Source: Eubacteriales bacterium
GTDB lineage: Bacteria; Bacillota; Clostridia; Oscillospirales; Acutalibacteraceae
Assembly (NCBI GenBank): GCA_029219885.1
Contig: JAQXUH010000079.1
Coordinates: 1 to 36,416 of the forward strand
Direction of reading: 5' to 3'
DNA: 36,416 bases
Shown here in pieces: positions 1 to 7,378 of the stretch. Position 1 is the first letter of the stretch. The number at the start of each line of letters is the position of its first letter. The notes below the pieces were generated by a model. It ran no database searches, was not told where the DNA came from, and saw only the letters and a list, made by a program, of their open reading frames with translations. The translations under genes and the position numbers were made by a program.

Positions 1-2
1 GG

Positions 3-212
3 ACGCCATCCCCTACAAATAAAGCCGTACCATTTTTTATATCAACACTTAAAAGACTTACGAATAAAGAAAGTAATACACAACTTTGGCAACGCTCATA
101 TTACGACCATATTATACGCAACGATGAAGATTATTTAAATATATGGCAATATATTGAAAGTAACCCTTCAAAGTGGCAACAGGATAAATATTTTAACGGA
201 GAAAAACAATGA
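3..212 (+). CDS. C-terminal end of a Y1 (IS200-like/RAYT) transposase, partial
   Basis: This reading frame is open from the left edge and ends in TGA at 210-212. It is missing from the ORF track because its start lies outside the window. The last 69 residues contain SYYDHIIRNDEDYLNIWQYI followed by ESNPSKW, which is the typical C-terminal signature of Y1_Tnp single-strand HUH transposases of the IS200/REP-associated (RAYT) type. The catalytic HUH and tyrosine motifs would lie upstream and cannot be checked. Its final codons contain the ribosome binding site of pflA, and its stop overlaps the pflA ATG. RAYTs are often domesticated single-copy genes, so this may not be part of an active insertion sequence; no terminal repeats are visible here. 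Confidence 0.72.
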   Translation, partial: TPSPTNKAVPFFISTLKRLTNKESNTQLWQRSYYDHIIRNDEDYLNIWQYIESNPSKWQQDKYFNGEKQ

Positions 213-916
213 AAGCAGATATACATTCCTTTGAATCAATGGCGGCATTGGACGGCGACGGAATACGCTATGCGGTGTTCTTTACCGGCTGTCCTTTGCG
301 GTGTGCCTACTGTCATAACCCTGACACCTGGTTTAAATCGGGAAATGAATGGACAAGTGATGACCTTGTAAATAAAATAAAACGCTACAAGCCTTATTTC
401 AAAAAAGGCGGCGGCGTAACCTTTTCAGGGGGCGAGCCTCTCTTAAATGCTGATTTCATAATCGAAACAGGCAAGCTTTTAAAGGCTGAGGGTATCAATT
501 ACGCAGTTGACACTTCAGGCAGCGTACCTTTGACCGACAGCGTCAAAAAGGCTCTTGACGGTGCTGATTTGGTAATTCTCGATGTGAAATTTTACGATGT
601 GGAAAGCTACAAAAAATACACCAAGGGCAATTTTAATAACTTTGTTGAGATTGGAAAATACTGCACAGAAAAAGGCATCAGGCTGTGGCTTAGGACGGTT
701 GTTGTACCTGAAATCAATGATGACGAGGAAAGCATAAAAAAGTACGCAGAGTTTTCAAAGCAGTTTAAGTTTGAAAAATACGAGCTTCTGGCTTTTCATA
801 CAATGGGCTTTTTCAAATACGAGAATTTAGGCGTTGAAAATTCACTTATCAATACGCCTGCTCTTGAAAAATCAAGACTTGAGGAGCTTCAAAAAATCCT
901 TGACGAAAATATATAG
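209..916 (+). CDS. pflA: Pyruvate formate-lyase activating enzyme (radical SAM)
   Basis: Encodes a 235-residue radical SAM protein that would use S-adenosylmethionine and a [4Fe-4S] cluster to place a glycyl radical on pyruvate formate-lyase. The cluster motif CPLRCAYC (Cys28, Cys32, Cys35) follows DGDGIR, the counterpart of the DGPGIR segment of PFL activases. GGGVTFSGGEPLL near residues 68-80 is the SAM-binding GGE region. The length matches short PFL activases without the extra ferredoxin insert of other glycyl-radical activases. The ATG at 209 has a good GGAG 7-8 bases upstream and overlaps the transposase stop as ATGA. No pflB is visible; it may lie left of the window. An activase for another glycyl-radical enzyme is possible but less likely given the lack of an insert. 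Confidence 0.88.
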   Translation: MKADIHSFESMAALDGDGIRYAVFFTGCPLRCAYCHNPDTWFKSGNEWTSDDLVNKIKRYKPYFKKGGGVTFSGGEPLLNADFIIETGKLLKAEGINYAVDTSGSVPLTDSVKKALDGADLVILDVKFYDVESYKKYTKGNFNNFVEIGKYCTEKGIRLWLRTVVVPEINDDEESIKKYAEFSKQFKFEKYELLAFHTMGFFKYENLGVENSLINTPALEKSRLEELQKILDENI

Positions 917-938
917 AATTTTTGCAGTTTAATTTGTG

Positions 939-967
939 TTGTAATAGCACTTTAAATATGGTAAAAT
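939..967 (+). promoter_or_regulatory. Sigma-A type promoter for the dockerin gene
   Basis: TTGTAA at 939-944 and TAAAAT at 962-967 are separated by 17 bases, giving 4/6 and 5/6 matches to the -35 and -10 consensus. It lies just after pflA and about 45 bases before the start codon of the dockerin protein. No clear terminator for pflA is seen in this gap. Confidence 0.5.
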
Positions 968-1010
968 ATTCTTATTACTTAGCTGTAAAATGCTGAAAAG
1001 CGGTGAGAAA

Positions 1011-2945
1011 ATGAAAAAAATAATATCGCTGATAATGTGTACTGTTATTCTTGTTACGGCTGTGACCGCAGTATTTCCTGCCTTTGCATTGGTGCAGGAA
1101 ACGGATATTGAAAAAACGCAGATTTTAAGCAGTAATACATATTATTCATATTCGGCAGAAACTAAAACTCTCACTATCAGCGGCAGCGGTGCCGTTCCTG
1201 ACTTTACAAACAGCAGCGGTGCAAGTAATTCTCAGCCGTGGGCGTTGTGGAGAAGTGACGGCTCTGTTGAGCACGTTGTCATTGAAGAGGGCATAACCTC
1301 TCTTGGTGCATACTGCCTTTACAATGTCAGCAAGGCGGATATTTCTCTGCCCTCAACACTCATAACTTTGGGCAGTTATTCAATGGCAGGCACAAGCGGC
1401 AATACCGATGTAGCTTTGCCGAGTTCAGTTAAAACTATTTCAGCTAACGCTTTTTACTATACAACAGGACTGAAAAGCATATACATTCCTGCGTCGGTAA
1501 CAACGATAGGCAGGTCTGCTTTTGAAAACTGTACGGCACTTGCCAAAGTAAAATTTGCAAGCTCTAATATGCAGGTGACAATTGAAAGAAGAGCATTTTT
1601 TAAATGTGCGTCGCTGAAGTCTGTTACTGTACCTAAAAGAGCGTCTCTTGCAGATTACAGTATAGGATATTATTCTGCGTCAAGCGGCTCTGTTTACAGC
1701 GATTTTGTAATGAAAGTTTACAGAGATTCCGCTGCGTATACCTACGCAGTTAATAAAATCGTACCTTATGAGCTTATCGGCTCTATGGAGATTTTTGAGG
1801 GCGATACAATTGAGCGTACATATTATGACGACAGTATAAGCTCCGTTATGACCTTTGTGTTTACTCCGAAATCTGCGGCGAAATATACCTTATTCTCCTC
1901 CGGCGAAATTGACGTGAAGTGCGAGATGACGGATACCGCAGGTAATGTTCTGACAACGGCAGATGATGTTTCAACCTTTGACAGTAATTTTTCATTGACA
2001 GAGGAAATGCAGGCAGGACAGACGTATTATTTCAATGTCAGCAGTAACAACAATACAGGCGATTTTTCAATTTCTCTTATACCTTTTACTGTTGCTCAAA
2101 TTGATGTTGATTCAGATATTATTTCCATTAGTGCTGATGAAAGAGAAAACGGATATTTTGATGTGGAAAGCCATATTGACGGCAGAAATATAACTCTCAC
2201 CTTTGATACGGGATATACTGCCCAGAGCGTGTATTCAAACGGCGTAACAATTTTAGGCAAAGAGATAACATACAGCGACAGTCAGCAGTCAGCCAAGTGG
2301 CTTTGCGGCAGTCATAGCTGTTCACTTTCAGTAGGAGATGTATCTGCTTCAATACCTGTTGAAATCAATCACAGCTACGCAAAAACAGTAGTTGAGCCTA
2401 CTTATAAAGAAAAAGGCTATACTGTCTATACCTGTTCGCTTTGCAAGGATACATTTTATTCCGATTATGTAAACAGTATCGGCGTTAAGGTTACGGGACG
2501 AGTAGTTCTTATGCAGGATACCGACGGCTCTCACAAGGACAATATTCCTGTTGCCATGACTAAAATTCTTGTGGCGTCAAACGAGGTCTGCACAGTAGAA
2601 AATGACGGAACATTTTTGATTTACGTTGACGCAGGAACAGAGAGTATTACTCTTTCTGAAACATACGGACTCACAAAAACAGTACCGCTTAATACCGACA
2701 GTGAAAATGTTGCAGATTTAGGGGACATTCCGTTCTTCCATTTTGACTATAACGGCGACGGATATGTTAATGCAAAAGATTTTGCAATTATAAAAAGAGT
2801 GTACGGAGTATATCCTAAAATTGAAAAGGACAGATATTTGAGCCGTGACTATAATCAGGACGGAGCTATTGACAGCAGCGACTGGTTTGATGTAGGTGCT
2901 CAAAATTTCTACACTATCGGTAAAATAACAGAAGAAATATATTGA
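1011..2945 (+). CDS. Secreted leucine-rich-repeat (BspA-like) protein with C-terminal dockerin
   Basis: The start is placed at 1011 rather than the track's 990, because GGTGAG precedes it and translation then begins with a standard signal peptide (MKKIISLIMC... cleaved near FPAFA). Residues about 60-230 carry BspA/LRR_5-type repeats such as SIYIPASVTTIGRSAFENCT. About residues 255-360 form a beta-rich region resembling bacterial pre-peptidase C-like sandwiches. A CSLCKDTF segment with a preceding His follows, then a carboxypeptidase-regulatory-like strand region (VTGRVVLMQDTDG). The C-terminus has two EF-hand-like calcium loops, DYNGDGYVNAKD and DYNQDGAIDSSD, the hallmark of a type I dockerin. 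It should therefore be exported and docked onto a cohesin scaffoldin. No catalytic domain is recognised, so a binding, adhesion or structural role is more likely than an enzyme. It appears monocistronic. Confidence 0.85.
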   Translation: MKKIISLIMCTVILVTAVTAVFPAFALVQETDIEKTQILSSNTYYSYSAETKTLTISGSGAVPDFTNSSGASNSQPWALWRSDGSVEHVVIEEGITSLGAYCLYNVSKADISLPSTLITLGSYSMAGTSGNTDVALPSSVKTISANAFYYTTGLKSIYIPASVTTIGRSAFENCTALAKVKFASSNMQVTIERRAFFKCASLKSVTVPKRASLADYSIGYYSASSGSVYSDFVMKVYRDSAAYTYAVNKIVPYELIGSMEIFEGDTIERTYYDDSISSVMTFVFTPKSAAKYTLFSSGEIDVKCEMTDTAGNVLTTADDVSTFDSNFSLTEEMQAGQTYYFNVSSNNNTGDFSISLIPFTVAQIDVDSDIISISADERENGYFDVESHIDGRNITLTFDTGYTAQSVYSNGVTILGKEITYSDSQQSAKWLCGSHSCSLSVGDVSASIPVEINHSYAKTVVEPTYKEKGYTVYTCSLCKDTFYSDYVNSIGVKVTGRVVLMQDTDGSHKDNIPVAMTKILVASNEVCTVENDGTFLIYVDAGTESITLSETYGLTKTVPLNTDSENVADLGDIPFFHFDYNGDGYVNAKDFAIIKRVYGVYPKIEKDRYLSRDYNQDGAIDSSDWFDVGAQNFYTIGKITEEIY

Positions 2946-2970
2946 AATAAAAGTAATTATAATATATAAT
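2942..2970 (+). promoter_or_regulatory. Strong sigma-A promoter of the pur operon
   Basis: TTGAAA (2942-2947) and a perfect TATAAT (2965-2970) are separated by 17 bases. The -35 box overlaps the TGA stop of the dockerin gene. Only about 25 transcribed bases remain before purE, which leaves no room for a purine riboswitch in the leader. Confidence 0.7.
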
Positions 2971-3002
2971 ACTATAAACAATTTTTTATAAGGAGACCTG
3001 CT

Positions 3003-3500
3003 ATGAAAAAGGTTGCAATAATAATGGGCTCGGACAGCGACTTGCCTGTTGTAAGTCCCGCTATCAAACAGCTTAAGGAGTTAGGCATTGAAACTGAGGT
3101 GAGAGTTATGAGTGCTCACCGCACACCGAAAGAGGCTCAGGACTTCGCTTCCTCTGCTATCGAAAACGGCTTTGGTGTTATCATTGCCGCAGCAGGAATG
3201 GCTGCTCATTTAGGCGGTGTGCTTGCCGCTTCAACAACTCTTCCCGTTATCGGTATTCCTTGCTCCGCTAAGGTGCTTGACGGTATGGATGCTATGCTGG
3301 CTACCGTAATGATGCCTCCGGGAGTTCCTGTTGCAACCGTCGGCGTAAATGCAGCTAAGAACGCCGCTTTGCTTGCAGCACAGATTCTTGCAGTCAGCGA
3401 CAGTGCTCTTATGGACAAGCTTATTGCTATGAGAGAGGATATGGCACAGCAGGTAAGAGAAAAAGATAAAGCAATTCAGGAAAAAATCAAAGAGATATAA
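3003..3500 (+). CDS. purE: N5-carboxyaminoimidazole ribonucleotide mutase
   Basis: A 165-residue class I PurE, which converts N5-CAIR to CAIR in the cytoplasm during purine synthesis. The N-terminal IIMGSDSDLPV and MSAHRTPKEA match the nucleotide- and substrate-binding segments, with the catalytic His in SAHRTP. AAGMAAHLGGVLAA and GIPC are further family motifs. AAGGAG lies just upstream of the ATG. Class I PurE normally works with PurK, which is not present here. It is the first gene of the pur operon and ends 12 bases before purM. Confidence 0.95.
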   Translation: MKKVAIIMGSDSDLPVVSPAIKQLKELGIETEVRVMSAHRTPKEAQDFASSAIENGFGVIIAAAGMAAHLGGVLAASTTLPVIGIPCSAKVLDGMDAMLATVMMPPGVPVATVGVNAAKNAALLAAQILAVSDSALMDKLIAMREDMAQQVREKDKAIQEKIKEI

Positions 3501-3512
3501 GGAGAAACAATT

Positions 3513-4559
3513 ATGGAAAAAAGCTTCAGCGAAAGCTACGCAGCAGCAGGTGTTGATGTAACCGCAGGCTATGAGTCTGTTGAGCTCATCAAATCACACG
3601 TTAAAAGGACAAACATTCCGGGCGTTATCGGTTCAATCGGTGGTTTCGGCGGTATGTTTGAAATCGGTGCAAAAGATTACAAAAATCCTGTTCTCGTTTC
3701 AGGAACAGACGGCGTTGGCACAAAGCTTAAAATCGCATTTCTTATGGATAAGCACGATACAGTAGGTATTGACTGCGTTGCTATGTGCGTAAATGATGTT
3801 GCCTGCTCAGGTGCCAAGCCGTTGTTTTTCCTTGACTATATCGCTTGCGGTAAGAATTATCCTGAGAAAATTGCTCAGATAGTTGCGGGTGTTGCAGAGG
3901 GCTGTGTTCAGGCAGGATGTGCTCTTGTCGGCGGTGAAACTGCCGAGCATCCGGGACTTATGCCAAATGAGGAATATGACCTTGCAGGCTTTACAGTAGG
4001 TATCGGCGAAAAGGATAAGCTTGTTTCAGGCGAAAATCTTAAGTCAGGTAACGCTCTTATCGGTGTTGCTTCATCAGGCGTTCATTCAAACGGCTTTTCT
4101 CTCGTAAGAAAGGTGTTTAATATTACTGAGGAAAGGCTCGGTATTCAGGTTGCAGAGCTTGGAAAAACTCTCGGCGACGAGCTTCTCACTCCTACAAGAA
4201 TTTATGTTAAACCTCTCCTTGCACTTATGGATAAGGTTAACGTAAATGCTATCAGCCATATTACAGGCGGCGGTTTCTACGAGAATGTTCCGAGAATGTT
4301 AAAGGACGGCTATACTGCTGTTATCGAAAAGGACAAGTGCTTTAAAAAGCCTATCTTCGACCTTATTGCTCAGGAGGGTAATATTCCTGAAAGAGATATG
4401 TATAACACATTCAATATGGGTACAGGTCTTGTTATTGCAGTTGACAGCGACAAGGCAGACGAGGCTGTAAGAATTCTTGAGGAAAACGGTGAGCAGGCTG
4501 CTGTTATCGGCGAAATCAAGGCAGGCGAATTAGGCGAAAAGGGCGTTGAACTCGTATGA
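3513..4559 (+). CDS. purM: Phosphoribosylformylglycinamidine cyclo-ligase (AIR synthetase)
   Basis: A 348-residue PurM that closes the imidazole ring: FGAM plus ATP gives [22 protein letters not shown] at the N-terminus, [15 protein letters not shown] (the ATP/metal-binding loop), [22 protein letters not shown] and [15 protein letters not shown] are all conserved PurM segments. Length is typical. An AGGAG site precedes the ATG. Its stop overlaps the purN start as ATGA, which suggests translational coupling. Confidence 0.96.
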   Translation: MEKSFSESYAAAGVDVTAGYESVELIKSHVKRTNIPGVIGSIGGFGGMFEIGAKDYKNPVLVSGTDGVGTKLKIAFLMDKHDTVGIDCVAMCVNDVACSGAKPLFFLDYIACGKNYPEKIAQIVAGVAEGCVQAGCALVGGETAEHPGLMPNEEYDLAGFTVGIGEKDKLVSGENLKSGNALIGVASSGVHSNGFSLVRKVFNITEERLGIQVAELGKTLGDELLTPTRIYVKPLLALMDKVNVNAISHITGGGFYENVPRMLKDGYTAVIEKDKCFKKPIFDLIAQEGNIPERDMYNTFNMGTGLVIAVDSDKADEAVRILEENGEQAAVIGEIKAGELGEKGVELV

Positions 4560-5179
4560 TGAATATTGCTGTACTTGTTTCAGGCGGCGGAACTAATCTT
4601 CAGGCTCTCATTGACGCCGAGAAGAACGGCGAGATAAAAAACGGTAAAATTACCTGCGTTATCTCATCAAACCCCAACGCCTACGCTCTTGAGAGAGCAA
4701 AGCAGAATAACATCAAAACTGTAGTTTTAAATAGAAAAGACTACGACGACGTACATAAATATTCTGCCGATATGAGAGATACACTTCTTGCAGAAAAAGC
4801 GGACCTGGTTATCTATGCAGGCTTTATGACAATTCTTGACGAGCAGGTTGTTAAAGCCTTTCCAAATAAAATGATGAATGTTCATCCGGCGTTGATACCG
4901 TCATTCTGCGGTAAAGGCTTTTACGGACTTCACGTTCACGAGGCTGTTCTTGCAAGCGGTGTCAAGCTGACAGGTGCTACCGTTCATTTTGTAACAGAGG
5001 AATGTGACGGCGGACCGATTATTATGCAAAAGGCCGTTGAGGTTAAAAACGGCGACACTCCCGAAATTCTCCAAAGGCGAGTTATGGAGGAGTGCGAGTG
5101 GAAAATTCTTCCTATGGCTGCTTCTCTTTTCTGCCAAGGCAGAATAAAGGTAAACGGCAAAATTACTGAAATTATCTGA
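4556..5179 (+). CDS. purN: Phosphoribosylglycinamide formyltransferase (10-formyl-THF dependent)
   Basis: A 207-residue GAR transformylase that transfers the formyl group of 10-formyltetrahydrofolate to [17 protein letters not shown] is the phosphate-binding N-terminus. [10 protein letters not shown] carries the catalytic Asn and His, and [10 protein letters not shown] carries the catalytic Asp. Two ATGs (4556 and 4559) are possible starts; the first overlaps the purM stop. The start has no strong Shine-Dalgarno of its own, fitting coupling to purM. The length is normal. Confidence 0.94.
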   Translation: MMNIAVLVSGGGTNLQALIDAEKNGEIKNGKITCVISSNPNAYALERAKQNNIKTVVLNRKDYDDVHKYSADMRDTLLAEKADLVIYAGFMTILDEQVVKAFPNKMMNVHPALIPSFCGKGFYGLHVHEAVLASGVKLTGATVHFVTEECDGGPIIMQKAVEVKNGDTPEILQRRVMEECEWKILPMAASLFCQGRIKVNGKITEII

Positions 5180-5188
5180 GGTGACAAA

Positions 5189-5890
5189 ATGGAAATTAAA
5201 TCTCTTGCAACAGAGCTGAATACTAATTCATATCCGGGAAGAGGAATTGTTTTAGGTAAATCAAAGGACGGCAAAAACGCTGTAATCGCATATTTCATTA
5301 TGGGCAGAAGTGTCAACAGCCGTAACAGAATTTTTGAAGAAAACGACAGAGGCGGTATTCGCACTAAGGCTTTTGACGAGTCAAAGATGGAGGACCCGTC
5401 ACTTATTATCTACAATCCTGTTCTTAAGCTTGATGGAAAGACAATAGTTACAAACGGCGACCAAACCGATACTATCTATGATTTTATGAAAGACGGTCAT
5501 TGCTACCGCCACGCTTTGCTTACAAGAGAATTTGAGCCTGACGCACCTAACTACACACCGAGAATTTCAGGCGTTGTTAAGGAAAACGGCGACTATGTTC
5601 TGTCAATTTTAAAGTCAAATATGGGCAAACCTCAATGCCTCAGATATTTCTTTGAATATCCTGCTGAAAGCGGTCTCGGTCATTTTATCCATACATATAG
5701 ATGTGACGGCAACCCTATTCCGTCTTTTGAGGGAGAGCCTACTCCTGTGGAAATTGACGGCGATATCGACAGCTTTACAAATATGATTTGGGATAATCTT
5801 AACGAGGATAACAAGGTTTCTCTCTTTACACGTTTCATCAATCTTGAAGATGGAACTGAGGAAACAAGAATTATAAATAAGAATAAATAA
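5189..5890 (+). CDS. IMP cyclohydrolase, archaeal PurO-like family
   Basis: A 233-residue protein recognisable as the IMP_cyclohyd (PurO-like) family by NSYPGRGIVLGKSKDGKNA, YFIMGRSVNSRNRIF, IVTNGDQTDTIYD and NYTPRISGV. It would close the ring of FAICAR to give IMP, the last step of purine synthesis. Bacteria more commonly use the bifunctional PurH for this; here only the stand-alone cyclohydrolase is seen, so a separate AICAR formyltransferase is expected elsewhere. It starts 9 bases after purN behind GAGGTG and sits inside the pur operon before purD, which supports the role. The symbol is left empty because bacterial members are not uniformly named purO. Confidence 0.85.
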   Translation: MEIKSLATELNTNSYPGRGIVLGKSKDGKNAVIAYFIMGRSVNSRNRIFEENDRGGIRTKAFDESKMEDPSLIIYNPVLKLDGKTIVTNGDQTDTIYDFMKDGHCYRHALLTREFEPDAPNYTPRISGVVKENGDYVLSILKSNMGKPQCLRYFFEYPAESGLGHFIHTYRCDGNPIPSFEGEPTPVEIDGDIDSFTNMIWDNLNEDNKVSLFTRFINLEDGTEETRIINKNK

Positions 5891-5897
5891 CGATTAA

Positions 5898-5923
5898 AAG
5901 GGTGACTTTTATCGGTCACCCTT
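5898..5923 (+). other. Intergenic RNA hairpin before purD
   Basis: AAGGGTGAC (5898-5906) and GTCACCCTT (5915-5923) form a perfect 9-bp stem with an 8-base loop. No U-run follows, so it is not a normal intrinsic terminator. It lies 10 bases before the AGGAGG of purD and could act as an mRNA processing or stability element. Confidence 0.45.
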
Positions 5924-5948
5924 AAAGTGTCTTAGGAGGTATATGTAT

Positions 5949-7229
5949 ATGAAAGTATTAGTAGTAGGCGGCGGCGGAAGAGAGCACGCCCTTATCAGAA
6001 AAATCAAGGAGTCCAAAAAGGTTGACAGCGTTGCCTGCTGTCCCGGAAACGGCGGTATTTCATATGACGCAGAATGCTATAACGTTTCCGCCACAGATAT
6101 TGACGGCGTTGTAAATCTTGCAAAGGAGATTAAGGCTGACTTTGTAGTAGTTGCACCTGATGACCCGCTTGTTGCAGGTATGGTTGACGCTCTTAACGAT
6201 GCAGGCTTCAAAACCTTCGGCCCTAAAGCGAATGCCGCAATTATCGAGGGCTCAAAGGTATTTTCAAAAGATTTAATGCTTAAATACAATATACCTACAG
6301 CGGAATATAAGGTTTTTGATAACCCGCAGGATGTTCTTGAATATATTAAAGAGAAGAACGAATTTCCAACTGTAATCAAAGCTGACGGCCTTGCTCTCGG
6401 TAAAGGTGTAATCATTCCTGAAAGTCTTGAAGAGGCTGAAAAGGGCGTTAAGGAGATTATGGAGGATAAAATTTTCGGCGAGTCCGGAAATAATGTTGTA
6501 GTTGAGGAATTTCTCACAGGTCCTGAGGTTTCCGTTTTAGCATTTACCGACGGTAAGTGCGTTAAGCCTATGGTTTCATCAATGGACCACAAGCGTGCAC
6601 TTGACGGCGACAAGGGACTTAATACAGGCGGTATGGGTACTGTTTCTCCAAACCCATATTACACCGACGAGGTTGCCAAGGAGTGTATGGAAAAAATTTT
6701 TATCCCTACAATCGAGGCTATGAACAAAGAGGGCAGAACATTTAAAGGCTGTCTTTATTTCGGCTTGATGATTACTCCAAAGGGACCTAAGGTAATCGAA
6801 TATAACTGCCGTTTCGGTGACCCTGAAACTCAGGTTGTTCTCCCAAGACTTAAAACAGATATTATGGATATCTTTGAGGCAATCAATAACGAAACTCTCG
6901 CAGACCTTGACATTGAGTGGTCAGACGATGCCTGCACCTGCGTTATTATGGCGTCAGGCGGATATCCTAAATCATATCCAAAGGGAATTGAAATTACGGG
7001 ACTTGAGAGCGGACAGCTTGACGGCGTTACTGTATATCACGCAGGTACTGCAATCGAGGACGGAAAGCTTGTTACATCAGGCGGCAGAGTTTTAGGCGTT
7101 ACAGCTCTCGGCAAAACTCTTGACGAGGCACTTGATAAATCATACAAGGCTGTAGAAAAAATCACCTTTGAGGGTGCTCATTACAGAAAAGATATAGGAC
7201 AGAGAGCCCTTAAAGCGTTAGATAAGTAA
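5949..7229 (+). CDS. purD: Phosphoribosylamine-glycine ligase (GAR synthetase)
   Basis: An ATP-grasp ligase that joins phosphoribosylamine and glycine with ATP to make GAR. The N-terminal MKVLVVGGGGREHALIRK, the DPLVAGMVD region, and IKADGLALGKGVIIP, MDHKRALDGDKG, NTGGMGTVSPNP and EYNCRFGDPETQ are conserved PurD motifs. The start is set at 5949 rather than the track's 5943: AGGAGG at 5934-5939 is 9 bases from 5949 but only 3 from 5943, and MKVLV is the usual family N-terminus. Length (426 residues) is typical. It is the last gene of the operon; no convincing terminator follows. Confidence 0.95.
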   Translation: MKVLVVGGGGREHALIRKIKESKKVDSVACCPGNGGISYDAECYNVSATDIDGVVNLAKEIKADFVVVAPDDPLVAGMVDALNDAGFKTFGPKANAAIIEGSKVFSKDLMLKYNIPTAEYKVFDNPQDVLEYIKEKNEFPTVIKADGLALGKGVIIPESLEEAEKGVKEIMEDKIFGESGNNVVVEEFLTGPEVSVLAFTDGKCVKPMVSSMDHKRALDGDKGLNTGGMGTVSPNPYYTDEVAKECMEKIFIPTIEAMNKEGRTFKGCLYFGLMITPKGPKVIEYNCRFGDPETQVVLPRLKTDIMDIFEAINNETLADLDIEWSDDACTCVIMASGGYPKSYPKGIEITGLESGQLDGVTVYHAGTAIEDGKLVTSGGRVLGVTALGKTLDEALDKSYKAVEKITFEGAHYRKDIGQRALKALDK

Positions 7230-7308
7230 ACCCAAAATAAACTTTTTCAAAAAATTACCGTTAATTTGAAAACAAAATGTTAAAATTTATGAATTTTACA
7301 AAAAGTTG

Positions 7309-7337
7309 TTGACAATTATACAAAACGGAATTATACT
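7309..7337 (+). promoter_or_regulatory. Sigma-A promoter of the adaptor/permease pair
   Basis: A perfect TTGACA (7309-7314), a 17-base spacer and TATACT (7332-7337) lie about 40 bases before the start codon at 7379. The rest of the 149-base gap is AT-rich, with only an imperfect TTTTCAAA/TTTGAAAA repeat near 7248-7272. Confidence 0.75.
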
Positions 7338-7378
7338 ATGACCATACATTAAAAATACATTGAACAGAGGGTTATTTT

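Noticed and set aside
2971-3002. Possible purine riboswitch or PurR box before purE
   Set aside because: The leader after the promoter is only about 25-30 bases and shows no aptamer or operator pattern.
6077-6613. 178-residue minus-strand ORF inside purD
   Set aside because: It lies fully opposite a strongly supported gene, has low-complexity Ser/Pro-rich sequence and no family motif or ribosome binding site.
7230-7300. AT-rich imperfect repeat after purD as a terminator
   Set aside because: The stem would be almost all A-T with mismatches and lacks a proper U-run, so no terminator was called.
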